DNA of 64,000 nucleotides from RUG14871 sp045539425. Lineage in GTDB: Bacteria > Bacillota_I > Bacilli_A > Erysipelotrichales > Erysipelotrichaceae. Below, one piece after another: positions 52,289-59,252 of this stretch (positions are counted from its first letter, which is position 1; every line of letters starts with the position of its first letter). Under the pieces are notes generated by a model. It had not been told where the DNA came from. It saw nothing but the letters and a program-made list of their open reading frames with translations, and made no database searches. Both the position numbers and the translations under genes were made by a program. Where the stretch lies: NCBI GenBank assembly GCA_045539425.1, contig JAZQFH010000008.1, forward strand, positions 1 to 64,000. The letters run 5' to 3'.

Positions 52289-52324
52289 CATCTAATTGGT
52301 AGTGATTAGATGTCGCGGCTAATC
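52289..52324 (+). promoter_or_regulatory. Two mutually exclusive hairpins in the PTS leader
   Basis: CATCTAAT (52289-52296) pairs perfectly with ATTAGATG (52305-52312). The overlapping GATTAG (52304-52309) can instead pair with CTAATC (52319-52324). The two stems share the same bases, so only one can form at a time. No known riboswitch or antiterminator consensus was recognised, and neither stem is followed by a T run. Confidence 0.5.
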
Positions 52325-52369
52325 ATTATCATCAAGACTTAGTTGTCATTTGAAAAGAGGAGGAGACTT

Positions 52370-53155
52370 ATGCAACTTAGTGTTGGCAAAATGCTATTAT
52401 TAGCATTTGTTTGCGCTTTCTGTAAAATGGAAAGCGGCTGGTTTGGCGAATGTAAATTACGTCAGCCAATCGTAACAGGCTTCTTAGTCGGTTTAGTATT
52501 AGGGGATGTTACAAACGGTTTAAAAATCGGTGCTGCATTCGAATTAATTTGGATGGGCACTGCCGGTATCGGCCCTGTTGCTCACCTTGACATCGTCACT
52601 GGCGGCGTCTTAGGTACAACAATGGCTTTGATTACTGGTCAGGGTGTTGAAGCTGGTATGTTATTCGCTGTTCCTGCATCCATGTTAATGCAGTTCGTCA
52701 GCAATATCACAATGACAGTTTATTCCGCATTCAACGTTATGATCGACAGAAACGTGGAAGCCGGTAAATTCAATACAGTTTTACCGATCCACTTATTAGT
52801 TGGTACAGTTGATGTCTGCGTAAACTTCATCATTACTTTCGCAGCTCTCGCAGCATCCAACGCAATCGCTGGCATTATCGCTAACGGTTTCCCAGCATGG
52901 CTTGAAAACGGCTTAGCAGGTGTCGCTCAGTTATTACCGGCATTCGGCTTCGCAATGTTATTAAGTATCATGATGGACACGGAATTAATTCCATTCTTTA
53001 TCTTAGGCTTCATCTTAGCAGCGTACGCTGGTGTTCCATACACTATGATCGGTGTTGGCGCTATCGGTTTATCCTTAGCATGGATCTGGTACTTAATTGC
53101 CAGCAAGTTCGGCGGCGTTAAGGCCGCAGCTGCAGACGATGAATGGGAGGACTAA
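52370..53155 (+). CDS. PTS mannose-family EIIC component
   Basis: Membrane channel half of a mannose/fructose/sorbose-type PTS. The 261 residues are strongly hydrophobic with the family's WFGECKLRQPIVTGFLVGLV-like start, GAAFELIWMGTAGIGP and a GVLGTTMALITG segment. ATG 52370 has AGGAGG in front; the longer frame to 52343 has no ribosome site. Leucine codons are nearly all TTA, in contrast to the aminopeptidase gene upstream. With EIID it moves the sugar while it is phosphorylated. Confidence 0.92.
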   Translation: MQLSVGKMLLLAFVCAFCKMESGWFGECKLRQPIVTGFLVGLVLGDVTNGLKIGAAFELIWMGTAGIGPVAHLDIVTGGVLGTTMALITGQGVEAGMLFAVPASMLMQFVSNITMTVYSAFNVMIDRNVEAGKFNTVLPIHLLVGTVDVCVNFIITFAALAASNAIAGIIANGFPAWLENGLAGVAQLLPAFGFAMLLSIMMDTELIPFFILGFILAAYAGVPYTMIGVGAIGLSLAWIWYLIASKFGGVKAAAADDEWED

Positions 53156-53157
53156 TC

Positions 53158-53982
53158 ATGAGTGAATTTGTAAGTGAAAAGAACAATCTGACCAAGAAAG
53201 ATTTCGTCAAATGCTTCTGGCTTAACTTCTTACTCCAGGCATCATTCACATATGAAAAGATGCAGGGTGTCGGTTTCTGCGTATGCATTCAGCACATTTT
53301 AAGAAAAATCTGGACTGATGATGAAGAATACAAAGAAGCTTTACAGAGACATTTATTACCGTTCAATATGACTGTTGCTCCATCCGGATTCGTTGCAGGT
53401 ATCGCGATCGCTATGGAAGAAGCAGCTAAAGAAGACCCAACATTCGATAGAGAATCCATCAACGCAATCAAGGTTGCTTTAATGGGTCCGCTGTCCGGTG
53501 TCGGCGATGCATTCTTCTGGGGTATCTTCAAGTTATTAGCTTCCGCGTTAGCATTAGGCTTCGCACAGCAGGGTAACCCAATTGCACCGTTAGTCTTATT
53601 ATTAGCTTTCAATATCCCGAACTTCTTAGTTAGATGGTATGGCTTAAAGATCGGTTACGAACAGGGCCAGAGCTTCTTACAGGGTTTGGAATCCAGTGGT
53701 AGATTACAGTTATTAACATACTGCGCAGGTATCTTAGGTATGGTCTCCGCAGGATGTATGATTGCTATGTGGTGTAACATCACTTGCCCATTAGTCTTAA
53801 CAGTCGGTGGTCAGGAAATGGTTATCCAGGAAACATTAGATAGCATTCTTCCGAAATTATTACCGTTAGTATTCGTCTTATTAGGCTACAGACTGATCAA
53901 GAAGGGCTGGAGCACAGGTAAAATTACTCTGTTCATGGCTGTCCTTGGCTTCGTCTTAGGCGTATTACGAATCGTTGGCTAA
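53158..53982 (+). CDS. PTS mannose-family EIID component
   Basis: A 274-residue EIID protein, found only in this PTS family. It opens LTKKDFVKCFWLNFLLQASFTYEKMQGVGF (ends quoted: LTKKDF, GVGF) and has MGPLSGVGDAFFWGIF and the closing membrane helix. It starts 2 bases after EIIC, with GGGAGG upstream, and shares the TTA-rich codon use. Confidence 0.92.
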   Translation: MSEFVSEKNNLTKKDFVKCFWLNFLLQASFTYEKMQGVGFCVCIQHILRKIWTDDEEYKEALQRHLLPFNMTVAPSGFVAGIAIAMEEAAKEDPTFDRESINAIKVALMGPLSGVGDAFFWGIFKLLASALALGFAQQGNPIAPLVLLLAFNIPNFLVRWYGLKIGYEQGQSFLQGLESSGRLQLLTYCAGILGMVSAGCMIAMWCNITCPLVLTVGGQEMVIQETLDSILPKLLPLVFVLLGYRLIKKGWSTGKITLFMAVLGFVLGVLRIVG

Positions 53983-54019
53983 TAATTTCAAAAAAAACAA
54001 TAAAGGTAGGTAGGTAGTT

Positions 54020-54502
54020 ATGATTCACCAATGGAAAATTGATGATAGACTTATTCATGGTATGGTCTATATGACATGGTTCCCGAAATTCAATATTAAC
54101 AGAGCCGTTATCGTTGACGACAATATCGTGAATAACGAAACAAGAAAGATGGCTTTACGTTTAGGTATGCCACAGTCTGCAAAATTAGCAATCTGGTCCG
54201 TTGAGACCGCAGCCGAAAAATTCAAATCCGGCATTGCAGACAAGGCAAACGTCATGGTCATCGTTAACTCTCCTGTATGGCTTTTAGGCCTCATGGATAA
54301 AGGCATTGAGATTAAAGAAATCTGCTGCGGAAACTGCTCCGACAACGGAAAAGACTCTGTTCAGATTTCCGGTACTCTCTATGGTTCCAAAGAAGACATT
54401 GCAGCTTATAAAGAATTAGTTAATCGCGGCGTAAGAATTTATAAGCAGAGCACTGCTTCCGATCCACAGGAAGAGTTAAACACGAAATTGATGAGCTTAT
54501 AG
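54020..54502 (+). CDS. PTS mannose-family EIIB component
   Basis: Cytoplasmic phosphocarrier of 160 residues. KIDDRLIHGMVYMTWF places the phosphorylated histidine at residue 13, and VIVDDNIVNNETRK follows as in other family members. It hands phosphate from EIIA to the incoming sugar. It is 37 bases after EIID with TAGGTAGGTAG before the ATG. Confidence 0.92.
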   Translation: MIHQWKIDDRLIHGMVYMTWFPKFNINRAVIVDDNIVNNETRKMALRLGMPQSAKLAIWSVETAAEKFKSGIADKANVMVIVNSPVWLLGLMDKGIEIKEICCGNCSDNGKDSVQISGTLYGSKEDIAAYKELVNRGVRIYKQSTASDPQEELNTKLMSL

Positions 54503-54524
54503 AAAGTTGAGAAAATAGTACATT

Positions 54525-55634
54525 ATGGGATGTGAAAAACCTACAGTATTAGGTTATATGAAGTCTCAGCCTGAAGTACTTGCACGTACTTATAAAGACA
54601 GAGAAATCTTCGTAAAACCGTTTGTAGATTATTTCATCAAAAAGGATATCAAGAAAGTCATTTTCTTCGGTTCTGGAACATCTTATAATGTGTCTAACAT
54701 CGCTGCTTATTATTTCAAACATATGGTTGAGGTTGATGCTGAGGCACAATATCCAACAGTTTATCAGAATTATGAAACTGCAAATCGTTATCATTTTATG
54801 AAGGATGAACAGGTTCTCTGTGTTGGAATTTCACAATCAGGAACATCGATCTCAACCATTAATATGTTACAGGAGGCAAAAGACCGCGGTCATTCGACTC
54901 TGGTCATCACCGGTAACACGAAGAGTGAGATTACAAAGCACGTTGATGTAGTCACAGAATTGCTGGTCGGCCCGGAATTAACTCCGCCGGAAACAAAGGG
55001 ATATACCACGTCAGTGATCAGTGTCTATTTATGGGCACTGGAAACTGCCAAAGCTTTAAACCGTATCTCCGAAGCAGACTATGAAAAAGCCTGCGCAGAA
55101 CTGGAAGTTCTGATTAATGATTTTGACTCCGTTGTCAAGGAGTCGGAAGCATGGTATGACCGGAATAAGGCAACGATGCTGAACAGCGACAGAATCTATG
55201 TTCTCGGCTACGGAATTGACTATGCGACAGTTCTGGAAGGACAGCTGAAGATTGCGGAAATGTTCCGCTATCCGATCGTCGGCTATGAGATTGAAGAGTT
55301 CATGCACGGACCTACTCCGGCAATTACTCCGAAAGTAACATTCTTCTTAGTCGGAAGTGAGGAAGTGGAATTCGAACGTATGTTAATGATCCGCAGAGCT
55401 TTACTGAACTATACGGACCGTGTCCATGTCATTTCCTGCAGCAAGAATGTGGATAACGTTACAGACAAAGATATTATTTTTGAAGGAAACTACAACAAAT
55501 TTATCGCTCCTTTGGCTTACACCGTACCGATGCAGTTTGTTGCAGCGAAAGGGGCCAAGGAAATCGGAATTGATACCAATATCTGGCCATTCAAGGAACC
55601 GATTGCACATTTAAGGGAGGAAGAAGAATCATGA
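54525..55634 (+). CDS. Double-SIS sugar-phosphate isomerase/deglycase
   Basis: A 369-residue protein with two SIS domains, related to the isomerase half of GlmS, to AgaS and to FrlB/GfrF deglycases. Visible: VIFFGSGTSYNVSNIAAYYF, GISQSGTSISTI, TKGYTTSVISVYLWAL and YEIEEFMHGPTPAITP. Between EIIB and EIIA of a mannose-type PTS, the best reading is a fructosamine 6-phosphate or amino-sugar 6-phosphate deglycase/deaminase acting on the imported substrate; this is inference. The ATG lacks a clear ribosome site. Its codon use is less TTA-biased than the PTS genes. Confidence 0.82.
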   Translation: MGCEKPTVLGYMKSQPEVLARTYKDREIFVKPFVDYFIKKDIKKVIFFGSGTSYNVSNIAAYYFKHMVEVDAEAQYPTVYQNYETANRYHFMKDEQVLCVGISQSGTSISTINMLQEAKDRGHSTLVITGNTKSEITKHVDVVTELLVGPELTPPETKGYTTSVISVYLWALETAKALNRISEADYEKACAELEVLINDFDSVVKESEAWYDRNKATMLNSDRIYVLGYGIDYATVLEGQLKIAEMFRYPIVGYEIEEFMHGPTPAITPKVTFFLVGSEEVEFERMLMIRRALLNYTDRVHVISCSKNVDNVTDKDIIFEGNYNKFIAPLAYTVPMQFVAAKGAKEIGIDTNIWPFKEPIAHLREEEES

Positions 55635-56056
55635 TTGGATACATTGTAACCGGACATGCACAGTTTGCGACCGGTGTAACATCCGCAGCTGAACTGATTG
55701 CCGGAAAACAAGACCATCTTGTAGCCTGCAACTTTGACGATTTCTCCAACGCGGATTCTATCTACTACAAATTACAGGATGCAGTGAACGAGTTGTCTGA
55801 CTGCGAAGAAATCGTGGTATTCTGCGATCTTCTCAGCGGCAGTCCGTATAACAAAGCCATCCAGCTGAAAGTGGATACCGGCAATACTCACATGCACATT
55901 GTCTACGGAATCAACCTGGCACTTCTGATCGAAGCATTTACAGCCAGAGGAAACGACTCTTCCCTGGAAGAAATCCTCGCAATTCCGGATATGGCAAAGT
56001 TCTTCATGGGTGTTGTTGCGGATGCACCGGCAGCGGACGAAGACGACGACTTCTAA
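55631..56056 (+). CDS. PTS mannose-family EIIA component
   Basis: A 141-residue phosphocarrier taking phosphate from HPr. GYIVTGHAQFATGVTSA places the phosphorylated His at residue 9; FCDLLSGSPYNKA is the second conserved block. An acidic tail (ADEDDDF) ends it. It overlaps the SIS gene by 4 bases with GGAGG upstream and closes the operon. Confidence 0.88.
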   Translation: MIGYIVTGHAQFATGVTSAAELIAGKQDHLVACNFDDFSNADSIYYKLQDAVNELSDCEEIVVFCDLLSGSPYNKAIQLKVDTGNTHMHIVYGINLALLIEAFTARGNDSSLEEILAIPDMAKFFMGVVADAPAADEDDDF

Positions 56057-56065
56057 AAAAAACAT

Positions 56066-56113
56066 AAAGCAGATGGATTTTTATTCAGCAGAAAAGCAGC
56101 CATCTGCTTTTTT
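56066..56113 (+). terminator. Terminator of the PTS operon
   Basis: AAAGCAGATGG (56066-56076) pairs perfectly with CCATCTGCTTT (56100-56110) across a 23-base loop, then T. Confidence 0.75.
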
Positions 56114-56159
56114 CTTTGCACTTAAGAAAAGTAATATGAATGCCATGAATAAACGCAAA

Positions 56160-56168
56160 TGGTATAAT
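56160..56168 (+). promoter_or_regulatory. Extended -10 promoter of the regulator pair
   Basis: TGG then TATAAT (56163-56168). The leader of about ten bases ends in AGGA six bases before the ATG at 56186. Confidence 0.55.
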
Positions 56169-56185
56169 TTGGTATAGGAATCCTT

Positions 56186-56683
56186 ATGAGAAAACTAATA
56201 TATGAGTCAAAAAAGAAGAATGCATTATGGGATATGCTGGAGGAATGCGGCAATTATGACGTGAAGCGTCTTGCTTTGAGCGTGATTGAGGCGCGCAAGG
56301 AAATTGCCGAAAAACTCTACATTTCCCTTGCTTCCAAGATTTCATTTGAGCGCAGGCTGATCAAGGTGGACGGAGTGAACCGCATCGTGGTTCAGGATTT
56401 CTACATCAATCCGCACGTGATCCGTCTGATTCAGGACAGTGCCCTGAATTTCAATCACTTTGATGAAATCTATCATCAGTTCTTTACCAAAGTCAGCCGC
56501 TGTTATGAGGGGATTGCCGTCCTTGTTCCGGACAGTGAGATCCGCGCTCTTTTGGACATTGGTGCTGAGGAAGAGGTTCTGCAGATTTCCGGAAAGGCCT
56601 ATGACCAGATGGAAAACATTGTGGAATACTATGAGTACTATATCCGGACGGAAGATATTGAGATTAACCGAAGGTTTGATTAA
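56186..56683 (+). CDS. Stand-alone UTRA-like effector-domain protein without HTH
   Basis: A 165-residue protein with no signal peptide or membrane segment. From about residue 30 on it follows the layout of the UTRA ligand-binding domain of GntR/HutC regulators: ISFERRLIKVDGVNRIVVQD, then PDSEIRALLDIGAEEEVLQI, and IVEYYEYYIRTEDIEINRRF. The last parts line up with PDEEVKEMLELAEGKKAYYI and LIEYTKSY of the GntR protein encoded 2 bases downstream. No winged-helix domain is present and a terminator lies upstream, so it is not a frameshifted longer gene. A role as sugar-phosphate sensor or partner of the GntR protein is inference. Confidence 0.6.
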   Translation: MRKLIYESKKKNALWDMLEECGNYDVKRLALSVIEARKEIAEKLYISLASKISFERRLIKVDGVNRIVVQDFYINPHVIRLIQDSALNFNHFDEIYHQFFTKVSRCYEGIAVLVPDSEIRALLDIGAEEEVLQISGKAYDQMENIVEYYEYYIRTEDIEINRRFD

Positions 56684-56685
56684 TT

Positions 56686-57402
56686 ATGGATAACGATTTC
56701 AGAAAACCGCTGTATATTCAGCTGAAAAACAATATCAAGGATAAAATCGTCAACGGGGAATACCCTGTTGGCTCTTTCATTCCGTCGGAACGCTACATGT
56801 CCATTACCTACGGCATCAACCGCATGACGGTGCGCAAGAGCATCAAGTGCCTGGTGGATGAAGGGCTTGTCCGCAACATTCACGGCAAGGGCAATATGGT
56901 GATCGCCAATCATGGCAAGATCGCTCTCGGAAAGGATTCGTTCGGTTCGCTCGGGGAATCCGTCATTTTTGCGGGAATGAAGCTGTCCCGCAGCGTGATT
57001 TCCGTAAAGCTTGTCGACAGCAGCGTTCATCCGGATTTTATCAGGGATGAGCAGATCGTGGAAATTGTGCGGATGCAGTATGCCAACGGGACACCGTATG
57101 CCTATCAGAAGGCTTACATGCCCTATAATCTCTTTCCCGATATCATGAATATTGATTTCTCTACGGAATCGCTTTACGAGTACCGCATTACGCACTTTCC
57201 CAAGGCGTCGTACTGCGACAGCTCTTTAGTAGTGATCACGCCGGATGAAGAGGTGAAAGAGATGCTGGAACTTGCGGAAGGGAAGAAGGCATACTATATC
57301 AGCTATGCGAACTATACCAAACGGGGGAACCGGCTCATTGAATACACCAAAAGCTATCAGGTTCCGGGAAGTTCCTCCTTTGAAACGGAAGTGGAGTACT
57401 AA
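56686..57402 (+). CDS. GntR/HutC-family transcriptional regulator
   Basis: A 238-residue regulator: winged helix-turn-helix at residues about 6-72 (PLYIQLKNNIKDKIVNGEYP, GSFIPSERYMSITYGINRMT, VRKSIKCLVDEGLVRNIHGK) followed by a UTRA ligand domain. Its position after the PTS operon makes that operon the likely target, with a sugar phosphate as effector. It starts 2 bases after the UTRA-like gene, so the two are co-transcribed. A terminator overlaps its stop codon. Confidence 0.92.
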   Translation: MDNDFRKPLYIQLKNNIKDKIVNGEYPVGSFIPSERYMSITYGINRMTVRKSIKCLVDEGLVRNIHGKGNMVIANHGKIALGKDSFGSLGESVIFAGMKLSRSVISVKLVDSSVHPDFIRDEQIVEIVRMQYANGTPYAYQKAYMPYNLFPDIMNIDFSTESLYEYRITHFPKASYCDSSLVVITPDEEVKEMLELAEGKKAYYISYANYTKRGNRLIEYTKSYQVPGSSSFETEVEY

Positions 57403-57426
57403 GCGGCAAAGCCGCTTTTCTTTTTT
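57401..57426 (+). terminator. Terminator of the regulator pair
   Basis: AAGCGGC pairs with GCCGCTT around AAA, followed by TTCTTTTTT. Confidence 0.8.
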
Positions 57427-57479
57427 GCGAAACGGAAGCGATTTCCATAGTATCCTCAGGGAAAAAAGAAGGGGAAATG

Positions 57480-57488
57480 TGTTACAAT
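57480..57488 (+). promoter_or_regulatory. Extended -10 promoter of the ABC exporter operon
   Basis: TGT then TACAAT (57483-57488), 27 bases before the ATG at 57516, which has AAAGGAGAGG as ribosome site. Confidence 0.55.
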
Positions 57489-57515
57489 ATAGCGGTATGA
57501 CGAAAGGAGAGGCGT

Positions 57516-59252
57516 ATGTTTCGATTACTGAGAAAATATACCAGGGATGGCTGGTGGGCTGCTTTGCTGGGTCCGCTGTTTGTCGTCCTGGAAGTGGTAT
57601 TTGATACATATATTCCCCGCGCGATGTCCTCTATTATCGATGAAGGAATCACCGCCCGCGGAGGAGATCTGGATTATATCATAAAAATGGGAATCGTCAT
57701 GGTGGCTCTGGCCGTCGGTGCAGCCATTACCGGTGCACTGAGCGGGCTGTTTGCGTCCATCGCTTCCGCCCGGTTTGTCAAAAACATCCGGAATGCCATG
57801 TATGATAATATCCAGGAATTTGACTTCAAGAATATTGAGAAGTTCCCGGTCAGCACGGTTGTCACCCGTCTGACGAGTGACATGAGAATGCTGAGAATGG
57901 CATATACTTCCATCGTGCGTATGCTGGTGCGTACACCGATCAACCTCATCATCAGCACCTATATGGTTTTCCGCATCAATGCGAAGCTGGCACGGATCTT
58001 CTTAGTGATCATTCCCTTACTGGGAATCGGTCTTTACATGATCTCATCCAAGGCACATCCGCGTTTTGTACGTTTGATGCGCATGTTTGACCGTCTCAAC
58101 GCAATCCTGAAAGAAAACATTTCAGCGATGCGCGTCGTCAAGACCTTTGTCAGGGAAGACTACGAAAAGAAGAAATTCCAGAAGGTGTCCAATGAGGTCA
58201 CGGGTATGCAGCGCTCTGCGGAACGTCTGGTCAACCTCTCCCAGCCGTACTTTGAACTCGTCATGTATATCAGCATGATCCTGATTGCATGGATCGGCGG
58301 AAATCTGATCATCAAGGGCGAGCTGTCGGTCGGTGACTTCATGAGCTATGTTGCATATGTCCGCTCCATCCTCTTCTCATTACTCGGCTTATCCATGGGC
58401 TTAATGCAGATCGTCATGGCGGATGCGGCCGTGGACAGAGCGAATGAACTGCTGGATGAAAAGCCGGTCATCGATGACTCCAAGGCAGATGCATCCTTAC
58501 AGGTGATGGACGGTTCCATCCGCTTTGAAAATGTCTCCTTCAAATACGCTGAGGATGCGGAAGAAAATGCCCTGTCTCATGTGAATCTTGAGATCAAACC
58601 GGGCGAAGTCATCGGCATTCTGGGTGCCACGGGCTCTTCCAAGAGCACGCTGGTGCAGCTGATTCCGCGGCTGTATGACGCTACGGAAGGCGAAATCTAT
58701 GTCGGCGGACACAACATCAAGGAATACAAACTGCATCATCTGAGAGATGCGGTTTCCATGGTTTTACAGAAGAATGTCCTCTTCAGCGGAACCATTGAAG
58801 AGAATATGCGCTGGGGGAATCCAGATGCGACGCATGAAGAAGTGGTCCAGGCCTGTAAATATGCACAGGCGGATGACTTTATCAGCTCCTTCCCGGACGG
58901 GTATGACACCGAACTGGGACAGGGCGGCGTCAATGTCTCCGGCGGACAGAAACAGCGTTTGTGCATCGCGCGTGCCTTATTAAAGAATCCGAAGATCATC
59001 ATTCTGGATGACTCGACCAGCGCGGTGGATACGGATACCGACCACAGAATTCAGCTGGCCTTAAAGGAAGCACTCGGTGATATGACGACACTCATCATCG
59101 CGCAGCGTGTGGCCAGCGTAAAGGAAGCGGACCGCATCATCATCATGAATGACGGTCAGATCGAAGATATCGGTACACATGAAGAACTGTTAGAACGCAA
59201 TGTCATCTATCAGGATCTGTACCAGACACAGTTGGAAGGGGTGGCAGAATAA
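57516..59252 (+). CDS. Heterodimeric ABC exporter, subunit with degenerate ATP site
   Basis: A 578-residue half-transporter: six membrane helices (about residues 15-310) and one ATPase domain. Walker A is GATGSSKST, the signature VSGGQKQRLCIAR, and Walker B ends LDDS, with Asp in place of the catalytic Glu. This is the usual asymmetry of BmrC/LmrC-type partners, where only the other subunit has the catalytic Glu. Exports drugs, lipids or peptides; substrate unknown. It overlaps its partner gene by one base (TAATG). Confidence 0.92.
   Translation: MFRLLRKYTRDGWWAALLGPLFVVLEVVFDTYIPRAMSSIIDEGITARGGDLDYIIKMGIVMVALAVGAAITGALSGLFASIASARFVKNIRNAMYDNIQEFDFKNIEKFPVSTVVTRLTSDMRMLRMAYTSIVRMLVRTPINLIISTYMVFRINAKLARIFLVIIPLLGIGLYMISSKAHPRFVRLMRMFDRLNAILKENISAMRVVKTFVREDYEKKKFQKVSNEVTGMQRSAERLVNLSQPYFELVMYISMILIAWIGGNLIIKGELSVGDFMSYVAYVRSILFSLLGLSMGLMQIVMADAAVDRANELLDEKPVIDDSKADASLQVMDGSIRFENVSFKYAEDAEENALSHVNLEIKPGEVIGILGATGSSKSTLVQLIPRLYDATEGEIYVGGHNIKEYKLHHLRDAVSMVLQKNVLFSGTIEENMRWGNPDATHEEVVQACKYAQADDFISSFPDGYDTELGQGGVNVSGGQKQRLCIARALLKNPKIIILDDSTSAVDTDTDHRIQLALKEALGDMTTLIIAQRVASVKEADRIIIMNDGQIEDIGTHEELLERNVIYQDLYQTQLEGVAE

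Noticed and set aside
52370..56056. Horizontal transfer of the PTS operon on the basis of unusual codon use
   Set aside because: The same TTA-rich use appears in pduL and the BMP lipoprotein gene, so expression-linked codon selection explains it better.
57434..57447. Possible catabolite-response (cre) site, GGAAGCGATTTCC
   Set aside because: Only partly fits the cre consensus and lies upstream of an ABC exporter; no stronger cre was seen before the PTS or nucleoside genes.
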